Source of the DNA: Elusimicrobiota bacterium
GTDB lineage: Bacteria; Elusimicrobiota; Elusimicrobia; UBA1565; UBA9628
Direction of reading: 5' to 3'
Assembly (NCBI GenBank): GCA_016207605.1
Contig: JACQPJ010000028.1
Coordinates: 1 to 48,328 of the forward strand
DNA: 48,328 nt
Within the stretch, counting starts at the first letter, position 1. Every line of letters starts with the position of its first letter. Shown here in pieces: positions 40,551 to 47,862 of the stretch. The translations under genes were made by a program, and so were the position numbers. The notes under the pieces were generated by a model. The model ran no database searches and was not told where the DNA came from. It saw nothing but the letters and a program-made list of their open reading frames with translations.

Positions 40551-42434
40551 ATGCCCGCCCCAAGACGCGGCAAGCTCGCCTACAAGCTCCTCTTCTGGTT
40601 CCTGCTCCTGTCCATGGGGCCGATGCTCTTCGTCGGCTGGCACCTGGTGCGCGGCTCCCAGCGCGCGCTGCGCCGGGCGACCCTGGAGATGCAGGAGTCG
40701 CTGGCGGTGGGCTTCGCCGACACGGCCTCCAAGTACGTGGCGACCTTTCGCAACGCCCTGGCGGAGACCTCCAGCGTGGCGGATTTCGCCTCGATGAATC
40801 CCGTCCGCCAGCGCCAGTACCTCGACCGCCTCCTCCAGATCCACCCCGCCGTGCTGGAGCTGTCCGTGCTCGACGCGCGCGGCGTCGAGACCCTGCGCGC
40901 GGGCCGCTTCCTCGGCCCCAAGCCCGAGATGCGCGATTTCGGCCGCGACGACCTCTTCGAGGTGGCGCTGGGCCCCAAGGGCCGCTACGTCGGGCGCCTG
41001 GAGCGCTTCCAGGGCCTCTACCCCACGGTGGCGGTCTCCGTGCCCATCCTGGACCAGAGCGCGCAGCCCAGCCGGCCCGTGGGCGTGCTGATGGCGCGCG
41101 TGAGCCTCAACCCCCTGTCCACCATGCTCGCCACGGAGTTCCCGCTCTCCGGCCCCAGCTCGGCCGCGGTCGTGGCGCGCGCCGACGGGTTTCTCATCGC
41201 CCATTCCGATCCCAAGGAGATCTACCGGCCCGACGCCCGCCTGCCCGACGAGGTGCTCAAGGCTCTTTCCGCCCAGTCCGCCGACCACGGCGGCGGCGAC
41301 CTGCCGGTCCTCTCCGACGGCCGGCGCCTGCTGGCGGCCTACGCCCAGACGCGCGACCTGGGCTGGCTGGTCTACATCCAGCAGCCCGTCGAGGTCGCCT
41401 ACCAGGCCTCCGAGGAGATGACCAGCCAGATCGTCAAGGTCCTCATCGGCGTGGTCCTGCTGGTGACGGCTCTCTCCTGGGTCGTGGCCGGCCGCATCAC
41501 CCAGCCGGTGCGCCTGCTCAAGGAGGCGGCCGACCGCCTCGGCCAGGGCCGCTTCGAGGACGTCCCCGAGCTGGTCGCCACCAACGACGAGATCGGCGAC
41601 CTGGCCCACACCTTCCTCGACATGAGCGAGTCCCTCAAGGAGAAGACGGGGGAGCTCGTCTCCGCCAAGCAGGAGCTCGAGAAGTTCACGAAGTTCCTGG
41701 AGAAGCGCGTGGACGCGCGCACCCGCGAGCTCAAGGCCGCGCAGGACGAGCTGATCAAGAAGGAGCGCCTGGCCGCCATCGGCCAGATGGCCTCCGTCGT
41801 CGGCCACGAGATCCGCAACCCGCTGGCCGTGATCAACAACTCCATCTACTTCATCAAGACCAAGCTTGCCGCCGGCGGGGAGCCCGACTCCAAGCTCTCC
41901 AAGCACGTCAAGATCATCGAGTCCGAGATCCAGCAGGCCAACGGCATCATCAACGAGATTCTCACCTACTCGCGCACCCGCGAGCTCAAGCCGGAGCGCG
42001 TCCGGGTCAACGCGTGGCTCGAGGAGCTCCTGGCGCTCTACCCCTTCCCGCCCCACGTCCAGCTCGAAAAGCGCCTCGACCCCGCCGACCCCGCCGTGGA
42101 CGTCGACGTCACCGAGATGCAGCAGGCCGTGCGCAACCTCCTCGGCAACGCCGTCGAGGTCATGCCCCCGCCCGAGGGCGGGCGCCTCGTCGTGCGCGTC
42201 GCCGTCCCCGAGCCCGGCTGGGCGCGCATCGACGTGGCCGACTCCGGCGCGGGCATCCCGCCGGAGGCGCTCGACAAGATTTTCTCGCCCTTCTTCACCA
42301 CCAAGGCGCGCGGCACGGGCCTGGGGCTGGCCGTGGTGCGCAAGGCGATGGACCGCCACAAGGGCCGGGTGGACGTCGAAAGCCGGCCGGGCGCCGGCAC
42401 GACGTTCCGCCTCTGGCTGCCCCGGGCGGCATGA
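40551..42434 (+). CDS. Membrane sensor histidine kinase
   Basis: 627 residues: transmembrane helix (about 10-30), a large extracytoplasmic dCACHE-like sensor (about 35-290; ends LGWLVYIQQPV), second helix (about 297-318), HAMP (GRITQPVRLLKEAADRLGQGRFEDV), coiled coil, HisKA with the phosphorylated H419 in VVGHEIRNPLAV, and HATPase (LLGNAVEVM, VADSGAGIPPEALDKIFSPFFTTKARGTGLGLAV). In the N-box the usual second Asn is replaced: NLLGNAVEV against the family NLxxNAxxA. It overlaps the next gene as ATGA. Probable source of phosphate for the receivers on both sides. Confidence 0.95.
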   Translation: MPAPRRGKLAYKLLFWFLLLSMGPMLFVGWHLVRGSQRALRRATLEMQESLAVGFADTASKYVATFRNALAETSSVADFASMNPVRQRQYLDRLLQIHPAVLELSVLDARGVETLRAGRFLGPKPEMRDFGRDDLFEVALGPKGRYVGRLERFQGLYPTVAVSVPILDQSAQPSRPVGVLMARVSLNPLSTMLATEFPLSGPSSAAVVARADGFLIAHSDPKEIYRPDARLPDEVLKALSAQSADHGGGDLPVLSDGRRLLAAYAQTRDLGWLVYIQQPVEVAYQASEEMTSQIVKVLIGVVLLVTALSWVVAGRITQPVRLLKEAADRLGQGRFEDVPELVATNDEIGDLAHTFLDMSESLKEKTGELVSAKQELEKFTKFLEKRVDARTRELKAAQDELIKKERLAAIGQMASVVGHEIRNPLAVINNSIYFIKTKLAAGGEPDSKLSKHVKIIESEIQQANGIINEILTYSRTRELKPERVRVNAWLEELLALYPFPPHVQLEKRLDPADPAVDVDVTEMQQAVRNLLGNAVEVMPPPEGGRLVVRVAVPEPGWARIDVADSGAGIPPEALDKIFSPFFTTKARGTGLGLAVVRKAMDRHKGRVDVESRPGAGTTFRLWLPRAA

Positions 42435-43567
42435 CGATGAAAGGGCGCATTCTCGTCGTGGACGACGACGCCCACCTGCGCGAGAGCGTCGCCGACAACC
42501 TCGACGTCGAGGGCTACGAGATCGAGCAGGCCGCCGGCGCCGAGGAGGCCGTCGCGCGCGTGCGCGCCGCCCCCTTCGACGTGATCCTGATGGACTACAA
42601 CCTGGCCGACGGCACCGGCATCGACGCCATCCAGCGCATCCGCGCCCTCAACGCCGGCAGCCAGATCCTGATGATCACGGCGCACGCCTCGCTCGACACG
42701 GCGCTCAAGGCCATCCAGGAGTCCGTGGACGACTTCCTGACCAAGCCCGTCAACTTCGACCAGCTCAAGCGCGCCATCGCCAAGTCCCTGGAGAAGCTGC
42801 GCCTGCGGCGCGAGAACGCGCGGCTCATCGAGGACCTGCGCCGGGCCAACGACGCGCTCTCGCGCCTCTCGGCCATGAAGTCCAAGTTCATGTCGATGGC
42901 CTCCCACGACCTCTCCAACTCGCTGATGACCCTGCAGGTCAGCTTCGAGATGCTCGCCTCCTCCATCGCGCCCGACGCGGAGCAGTCCAAGCGCCTGCAG
43001 TACATCGCCAACGGCATCGACCAGATCTCGCGCCTCATCGAGGATCTGGTGGACTGGGCCTCCATCGAGCAGGGCCGCCTGCGCCTGGAGACGAGCCTCT
43101 TCGACCCGGCCGCCCTGGTCGAGGAGACCGTCGCGGCGCTCTCCGCTCGGGCGCGCTCGCGCGGCGTGGACCTGCGCGCGGAGGTTTCCCCGGGCCTGCC
43201 CGCCGTGCGCGCCGACCGCAAGCGCTTGGCCCAGGTCCTGGGCAACCTGCTCGAGAACGCCCTGCGCCACACCTCCAAGGGGGGGCGCGTCGCGGCCGGG
43301 GCCGGCCGCGACGGCGGCGTCGCGCGCTTCTGGGTCCGGGACACCGGGGAGGGGATCGCTTCCGGCGAGTTGGAGCGCATCTTCGAGAGCTTCTACCAGG
43401 GCGGCGAAGGCGGCGCGGGCGGGGGGCGCCTGGGGCTGGGACTGTCCATCGCGCGCGAGATCGTCCACGGCCACGGGGGCCGCATCTGGGTCGAGAGCGA
43501 GGGCCCGGGGCGGGGGGCGGCTTTTCTATTCACCATCCCGATCTCCGCGTCCGTGACGGGCCGGTGA
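42431..43567 (+). CDS. Receiver-histidine kinase protein (soluble)
   Basis: 378 residues, no membrane segment. N-terminal receiver with DDD (VVDDDAHL), D55 (VILMDYNLADG) and K105-region LTKPVNFD, a helix, then HisKA with H159 (MASHDLSNSLMTLQ; the family's E/N after His-Asp is replaced by Leu-Ser-Asn) and HATPase (LGNLLENALRHTSKGG, VRDTGEGIASGELERIFESFYQG, GLGLSIAREIVHGHGG). It reads a phosphoryl input and relays it. ATG 42431 overlaps the sensor-kinase stop, so the two are a coupled pair. Confidence 0.94.
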   Translation: MTMKGRILVVDDDAHLRESVADNLDVEGYEIEQAAGAEEAVARVRAAPFDVILMDYNLADGTGIDAIQRIRALNAGSQILMITAHASLDTALKAIQESVDDFLTKPVNFDQLKRAIAKSLEKLRLRRENARLIEDLRRANDALSRLSAMKSKFMSMASHDLSNSLMTLQVSFEMLASSIAPDAEQSKRLQYIANGIDQISRLIEDLVDWASIEQGRLRLETSLFDPAALVEETVAALSARARSRGVDLRAEVSPGLPAVRADRKRLAQVLGNLLENALRHTSKGGRVAAGAGRDGGVARFWVRDTGEGIASGELERIFESFYQGGEGGAGGGRLGLGLSIAREIVHGHGGRIWVESEGPGRGAAFLFTIPISASVTGR

Positions 43568-43591
43568 CGTTTCGCGGTCGCCGCTGGGATA

Positions 43592-43620
43592 TTGACAAGT
43601 CCTTGTATTTCCTTTATCTA
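43592..43620 (+). promoter_or_regulatory. Promoter of the NarL-type regulator
   Basis: TTGACA (43592-43597) with a 17-base spacer to TATCTA (43615-43620), three of six matches. Located in a small AT-rich gap after the kinase stop and 36 bases before the regulator start, so the regulator can be made separately from the kinases. Confidence 0.6.
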
Positions 43621-43655
43621 TGACAGGCAGCTCGGCGTCCGGCAGGAGGAACGGC

Positions 43656-44330
43656 ATGGCAGGCTTGAAGAAGAAGGTGCGGGTCCTGATCGCCGACGAT
43701 CAGACCTTGTTCCGGGAGGGCATCAAGGACCTCCTGGAGAACGAGAGGCTCATCGAGGTGATCGGGGAGGCCGCGGACGGCCAGGAGGCCGTGCGCCTGG
43801 CCAAGAAGCTGCGTCCCGACGTGATCCTGATGGACATCAAGCTGCCCCAGCTCGACGGGGTCGCCGCCACCCGGCTCATCCGCCGGGAATGCCCCGACGC
43901 CAACGTGCTCATCCTGTCCTCTTACGAGGACGAGGCCCACGTCATGGAGTCCATCCAGGCCGGGGCCAACGGCTACCTCTCCAAGATGCTCCCCGCCGCC
44001 GAGCTGGTCAACGCCCTCAAGGCCTTCGCCAACGACGGCGTGATGATCCCCCAGCAGGTCATGAGCAAGCTCCTGGAAGGCCTGCGCCAGATGTCCTCGG
44101 TCCAGAGTCCGTCCCCGGTGGCCCTCACCAAGACCGAGATCCGCGTCCTGGTCCTGCTCGGCTCCGGCCTCTCCAACAAGGAGATCGCCAACACGCTGCA
44201 CTCCTCGGTCAAGACCATCAAGAACCACCTCAACGCCGTCTTCCAGAAGCTGGGGGTCAACAACCGCACCGAGGCGGTCGTCAAGGGCATCGAGATGGGC
44301 CTCATCTCGCCCGACGAGTCCGACAGCTAG
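43656..44330 (+). CDS. NarL/FixJ-family response regulator (LuxR-type HTH)
   Basis: 224 residues from ATG 43656, with AGGAGGA at 43644-43650 five bases before it. An upstream in-frame ATG at 43620 lies in the promoter and is unlikely. Receiver with DDQ (LIADDQTLF), D60 (VILMDIKLPQLDG), S/T switch (ILSSYED) and lysine in YLSKMLP. The LuxR-type DNA-binding domain is LTKTEIRVLVLLGSGLSNKEIANTLHSSVKTIKNHLNAVFQKLGV. It likely binds DNA when phosphorylated by one of the two kinases upstream. Its TAG stop lies in palindromic repeat copy D. Confidence 0.95.
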   Translation: MAGLKKKVRVLIADDQTLFREGIKDLLENERLIEVIGEAADGQEAVRLAKKLRPDVILMDIKLPQLDGVAATRLIRRECPDANVLILSSYEDEAHVMESIQAGANGYLSKMLPAAELVNALKAFANDGVMIPQQVMSKLLEGLRQMSSVQSPSPVALTKTEIRVLVLLGSGLSNKEIANTLHSSVKTIKNHLNAVFQKLGVNNRTEAVVKGIEMGLISPDESDS

Positions 44331-44387
44331 ATGCTGCCAGGCTCTCCTCTGCCGCATCTGTGCCGCGCCCGAAGGGTCGCGGCCTAG
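44327..44387 (+). repeat. Dispersed palindromic repeat, copy D
   Basis: CTAG contains the regulator's TAG stop. Stem 1 AGATGC (44329-44334) with GCATCT (44354-44359), 19-base loop with AGGCTCTCCTC, stem 2 GCCGCG (44362-44367) with CGCGGC (44378-44383), closing CCTAG. Fills most of the 67-base gap to the DUF2332-like gene. Confidence 0.9.
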
Positions 44388-44397
44388 AGGTCGCGCG

Positions 44398-45450
44398 TTG
44401 ACCCGGGAGGAGTTCTCCGCCCAGTGCGAGCGGGGCGCCGCCCAGTTCCCCGCCCTGCCCGTCACCTCCGCCGTCCTGCGCTGGACCGCCGAGCAGCTGC
44501 GGCGCGGCGAGCCGCCCTGGTGGAAGGCGGCGGCCAAGGCCTGGGAAAAAAGGGTCTTCACCGCCTGGAGCGAGGCCTGGGGCCTCTACCTGGCCGCCCT
44601 GCACTTCGAGGCTCTCCGCGACGCGGAGTCCCCGCTCGTGCCCTACTTCCCCTCCTGCGGCGGGACCGCGGAGGCCGACCCCGGACCGGCGCTGGCCCGA
44701 TTCCTGGCCAATCCTCCGCCGACCTTCTTCGAGAGCCTGCGCGAGCGCAACCGGCGCAGCTACGTCGCGGCGCGCTCCGTGCTCTGGATCGGCCCGGCCC
44801 TGCTCTTTTTCCAGCGCAAGCGCGGCCTGCCCTTCTACCTGGTGGAGGTCAACGCCGGCGCGGGCCTCAACCTGGCCGCCGACGCGGCCCTTCCCCAGAA
44901 GGGCTTCGACTCGGAGCTGGTCGCGGCCCGCGTCGGCCTCGACTCTCCGCCGCTGGAGCTGGCCGACCTCGCCGACCGCCGCTGGCTGACGGCCGGGGTC
45001 TGGCCCGATAACCTGCGCGGCGTCGCGGAGCTCGACCGCGCGATCGACGTCGTCCAGAAGCGCCTGGCCCGCGACCCCGCCTTCGTCCAGCTCGCGCCCT
45101 GCCCGGCGCCCCAGGCGCCGGCCTTCCTGGCCAAGAACATTCCCGCCGGCGACCCGGACGCCGGCCTGCTCCTGTTCAACATGGGCGTCACCGCGCGCAT
45201 GGACGACGCGGAGTACGCGCGCTTTTCCTCCGCCGTCGAGGCCGCGCTCAAGCCCTGGGGCGACCGCGGCCTCTGGGTGGAGGTGGAGAGCGTGCGCGGG
45301 GAGTCCTACTCCGCGACCTACCAGCTGCGCGTTCACCGCTTGGCCGGCGGCGCCCTGCGCGGCCTGGTCATGGCCCGTTTCGACCTGGGCTCCTCGGCCC
45401 GCGCCTACAGCGACGCCGCCCCCGCCTTTCTTGAGGTTCGTTCCAAGTAG
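44398..45450 (+). CDS. DUF2332-like protein
   Basis: 350 residues from TTG 44398 (no ATG nearby; start uncertain). The middle has LPFYLVEVNAGAGLNLAADAALP, matching the DUF2332 core VE-GASAGLNL, a Rossmann-like nucleotide- or SAM-binding turn. The N-terminal part (FSAQCERGAAQFPAL ... YFPSCGGTAEADPGPALARFL) fits that family's layout. Enzymatic role not established. It stands alone between repeat copy D and the GxxExxxY element; its stop is 50 bases before the element's left end. Confidence 0.7.
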   Translation: MTREEFSAQCERGAAQFPALPVTSAVLRWTAEQLRRGEPPWWKAAAKAWEKRVFTAWSEAWGLYLAALHFEALRDAESPLVPYFPSCGGTAEADPGPALARFLANPPPTFFESLRERNRRSYVAARSVLWIGPALLFFQRKRGLPFYLVEVNAGAGLNLAADAALPQKGFDSELVAARVGLDSPPLELADLADRRWLTAGVWPDNLRGVAELDRAIDVVQKRLARDPAFVQLAPCPAPQAPAFLAKNIPAGDPDAGLLLFNMGVTARMDDAEYARFSSAVEAALKPWGDRGLWVEVESVRGESYSATYQLRVHRLAGGALRGLVMARFDLGSSARAYSDAAPAFLEVRSK

Positions 45451-45470
45451 AGAACAGCGGAACCTCCAAG

Positions 45471-45506
45471 ATACGACAAGAAACCACGATACGACAAGAA
45501 ACCACA
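45471..45506 (+). repeat. Tandem 18-base repeat beside the GxxExxxY element
   Basis: ATACGACAAGAAACCACG (45471-45488) is followed by a second unit differing only in its last base (45489-45506). The second unit runs into the left terminal repeat. It may be a duplication of the element's end. Confidence 0.75.
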
Positions 45507-46001
45507 AAGACACAAAGATGAGGAGATACAACGGCAACAGCGCCAAAAAAAGCGAGGAATTAAAGAGCGATGCGCCGGATTCCCTCGCGGATCAGACAGA
45601 CGTTGAAGTTGATGAGCAGGCCCAAGCGCAGGCCAGTCAGCTTGAGATAGGTCAGGACCTGCGCCATGAAGACGGGCTGCAGGCGGTCCACCGATTTAAG
45701 CTCGACGAGGACGTGCCCCGCGACGATCAGGTCCGCACGAAAGCCCGCGTCGATCACGATTCCCTCATAGCGGACGGGCAGGGACGCCTGAGACTGAAAC
45801 GCGACGCCTCGCCGGCCCAGCTCGTGACGCAAACAGCGCTCGTAGACCGATTCCAACAGTCCGGGTCCCAGGGTCGCGTGGACCTTGAACGCGGCATCGA
45901 CCACCTCCCGAGCCGTCCTTTCCACGTCCTGCGGCAAGGCTTCCATCCGTTTTTATCCCCTTTTCGCCGTTGTTTCTCTCAATCTTTGTGTCTTCGTGGT
46001 T
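45500..46001. mobile_element. GxxExxxY element with terminal inverted repeats
   Basis: The left end (45500-45535) and right end (45966-46001) are 36-base imperfect inverted repeats: AACCAC(A/G)AAGACACAAAGAT, then GAG-AGA-ACAACGGC with few mismatches. The single gene inside, on the minus strand, encodes a PD-(D/E)xK-like GxxExxxY protein and fills most of the 502 bases. The ends share their outer core with the mini-element in ctpA. No transposase is present. Host duplications at the insertion site are not evident by eye. Confidence 0.75.
45560..45946 (-). CDS. GxxExxxY protein (PD-(D/E)xK nuclease-like)
   Basis: 128 residues. The name motif is GPGLLESVYERCLRHEL (G28, E32, Y35 region). A PD-(D/E)xK-like core follows: D72 in FRADLIV, E82 and K84 in VLVELKSVD, and Q96 with Y100 in AQVLTYLK. 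The family's function is not established; a nuclease fold is the standing prediction. Lower GC than neighbours at its ends. Carried by the inverted-repeat element 45500-46001, minus strand, isolated from other genes. Confidence 0.93.
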   Translation of the reverse strand: MEALPQDVERTAREVVDAAFKVHATLGPGLLESVYERCLRHELGRRGVAFQSQASLPVRYEGIVIDAGFRADLIVAGHVLVELKSVDRLQPVFMAQVLTYLKLTGLRLGLLINFNVCLIREGIRRIAL

Positions 46002-46096
46002 CCTCCGTTCTTATACGCTTTGCCCCTGCCGGAAGTTCCCTTGAATGACGCGCGCGGGCCCTTGATTTTCCGGCGGGGCGGGGCCATAATTCCGGC

Positions 46097-47203
46097 ATGA
46101 GCCCGCGGGACCCCCGGCGCGGTCAGATCGTTCTGCCCGCCCTGCTGATCTTTCCGGCGCTGCTGCTGTTTGTCTACCTCATCTACGAGACGGCCAAGCT
46201 CTCGCGCGAGAAGATTCGCCACCAGTTCGCGATGGACGCGGCCGTCTTCGTGGAGATGGCCAACTACTCCGACTTCCTCAACCGCACCGCCTACGTCAAC
46301 GGGGCCTTCCCGATGCGCATCTTCCAGGAGGGCTACGCCGACTTCCCGGCCGAGTGCGAGGGCAAGTGGGACCAGTGCCAAAAGACCACCTACGCCGAGA
46401 TCCTCTACAAAAACGGCGCCTTTCCCCGCAGCGCCGGCGACCCCGGCAAGGTCGCCTACGACGACGAGGGGGTCTGGGACATCCGCTACGGCGGCGCCGG
46501 CGCGGGCAAGAACTCCTCCCCGCCCCAGCTCTCGGAGCCCTTCGCGCTCTTCACCCTCGACGACGCCAACCACTACTGGCACTCCTACCCCCTGGCCACC
46601 GAGATCTACAAGCTCTACCGCCAGGTCTACTCCCTGCTCGGCCAGGTCGAGGACGCCCAGCTCACCGTGCTCAAGCGCCTCTCCGCGGACCGCAACTTCC
46701 TCTCCAAGTCCTACTGGCTCAACACCGGCGACCCGCTCCAGGACGGCGTCGAGCTGGGCCGCCGCTTCGACGTGAGCCTGGGCAACTTCATGGGGGACGT
46801 CCAGCCCGTCTGCCTGCGCGCGCTGACCTACTGCGGCAACAAGGATCTCGGCGGCGGCGGCATCCAGCCCTTCGCCCCCCACTGCACCGACCCGCCCGTC
46901 GCGCTCGACACCTCGCCGGGCTGCAGCCAGGGTCTCTTCCAGCTCATGCACGTGGAGCCGCGCGCCATCGGCCGCCTGCGCGATTCCAACGGGGAGGGCT
47001 ACCCCGGCCTGTCGCTGAGCATGAACTGGGCCGTGCCCGCGGGCAACTACTGGAACGTTGATTTCGCCGGGCCGGGGCTCTTCGGCACGCCCAGCGGCAA
47101 GCCGGAGCTGCACACCACCATCTCGCTGGCGGGCGACCCCGCGGCGCGCCCCGCGGTCTGGCCCGACCCGACGCCCAAGTTCCAGGTGCGCCAGTTCCCA
47201 TGA
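46097..47203 (+). CDS. TadG-like pseudopilin / Flp assembly protein
   Basis: 368 residues from ATG 46097. N-terminus RRGQIVLPALLIFPALLLFVYLIYETAKLSREK: a Gly-Gln processing-type site and one hydrophobic helix, then SREKIRHQFAMDAA, as in TadG/pseudopilins, where a helix after the membrane segment carries REK-Q-A-D. The remainder is a large extracytoplasmic domain with six cysteines, including ECEGKWDQCQ, VCLRALTYC and PHCTDPP. A glutamate at +5 after the Gly is absent (QIVLP), so it may be atypical. Pairs with the TadE-like gene that overlaps its stop. Confidence 0.75.
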   Translation: MSPRDPRRGQIVLPALLIFPALLLFVYLIYETAKLSREKIRHQFAMDAAVFVEMANYSDFLNRTAYVNGAFPMRIFQEGYADFPAECEGKWDQCQKTTYAEILYKNGAFPRSAGDPGKVAYDDEGVWDIRYGGAGAGKNSSPPQLSEPFALFTLDDANHYWHSYPLATEIYKLYRQVYSLLGQVEDAQLTVLKRLSADRNFLSKSYWLNTGDPLQDGVELGRRFDVSLGNFMGDVQPVCLRALTYCGNKDLGGGGIQPFAPHCTDPPVALDTSPGCSQGLFQLMHVEPRAIGRLRDSNGEGYPGLSLSMNWAVPAGNYWNVDFAGPGLFGTPSGKPELHTTISLAGDPAARPAVWPDPTPKFQVRQFP

Positions 47204-47841
47204 GACCCCGGAACTGTGTGCCGCGTCCTCAGGATCGCGGCCTAGGCGCTATGAGGCTTTCCTCCGCTGCGCCTGTGCCGCGTCCTCAGGATCGCGGCCA
47301 GGCCACCACGGAGACGGTGCTCCTGTTCCCGCTCTTCATGTTCTTCCTCTTCGCCTTCGTCAAGATCTTCGCCCTGCTCGTGCTGGTTCAGCGCATCGAG
47401 ATCGCGTCCTTCTACGCCGCGCGGCGCTGGCAGCTCGAGTCGCACCGCAACGTCCTGCACGAGGGCTGGGACGACAGCGCCCTGCGCTCCAGCATCCAGG
47501 AGAAGGTCCTGGACTTCATCGGCTACGAGGGCTCCGTCTCCAAGGACGCGGAGTCCTTCCTGGGCCTGACCACCCAGTGCAGCGACGGCAGCACGGTGGG
47601 CGTCTCGGTCCAGCGCGCCGAGATCTGGCAGGTGGTAAGCGTGGTCGCCTGCCTGCGCCCCTTGAGCATGCCCTTCTACAAGGCGCCGGGCTTCGTGTTC
47701 CGGGCCACCAAGTACGTGCCCAATCGCGACCGCCCCATCGCCTTCATCCTGCCCGGCCTCCAGGACAAGAAGACCCCGACCTCGGGCGGCAACAAGGCTC
47801 CGGAGGGCGGGGACGACTCGGGCGGCTCTTCCGAGGATTAA
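47200..47841 (+). CDS. TadE-like pseudopilin with repeat-derived leader
   Basis: 213 residues if begun at ATG 47200 (overlaps the previous stop as ATGA); ATG 47251, in frame, is an equally likely start. The mature part starts at RGQATTETVLLFPLFMFFLFAFVKIFALL: Gly then Q-A-T-T-E, the pseudopilin processing motif. The region before it (VPRPQDRG twice, LSSAAPVPRPQDRG) is translated from the palindromic repeat at 47214-47300. A soluble domain of about 120 residues follows, with a Lys/Gly/Asp/Ser-rich tail. Role in Tad-type fibre or secretion is inferred. Confidence 0.82.
   Translation: MRPRNCVPRPQDRGLGAMRLSSAAPVPRPQDRGQATTETVLLFPLFMFFLFAFVKIFALLVLVQRIEIASFYAARRWQLESHRNVLHEGWDDSALRSSIQEKVLDFIGYEGSVSKDAESFLGLTTQCSDGSTVGVSVQRAEIWQVVSVVACLRPLSMPFYKAPGFVFRATKYVPNRDRPIAFILPGLQDKKTPTSGGNKAPEGGDDSGGSSED
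47214..47300 (+). repeat. Dispersed palindromic repeat, partial copy E and full copy F, translated
   Basis: Copy E (right half only, to 47245) and copy F (47242-47300) overlap at CTAG. Copy F: stem 1 AGGCGC (47244-47249) with GCGCCT (47269-47274), 19-base loop with GAGG-CTTT-CCTC, stem 2 GCCGCG (47277-47282) with CGCGGC (47293-47298). A 26-base string is repeated exactly at 47217-47242 and 47274-47299. The final TAG of other copies is CAG here, keeping the pilin frame open. Confidence 0.9.
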
Positions 47842-47862
47842 AAGCTATCATGCGAGGAACTC

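Noticed and set aside
43620-43655. Start of the NarL-type regulator at ATG 43620
   Set aside because: It overlaps the -10 box and lacks a ribosome site, while ATG 43656 has AGGAGGA five bases upstream.
45431-46048. Plus-strand frame across the GxxExxxY element
   Set aside because: Antisense to a clear GxxExxxY gene and made partly of the terminal repeats.
33573-47300. A CRISPR array as explanation of the repeats
   Set aside because: The copies are kilobases apart, have no uniform spacers, and no cas gene is present.
19201-47300. Classic intrinsic terminators as explanation of the palindromic repeats
   Set aside because: Stems would stop polymerase, but none is followed by a T-run; the two-stem layout, covariation and one translated copy fit a repeat family better.
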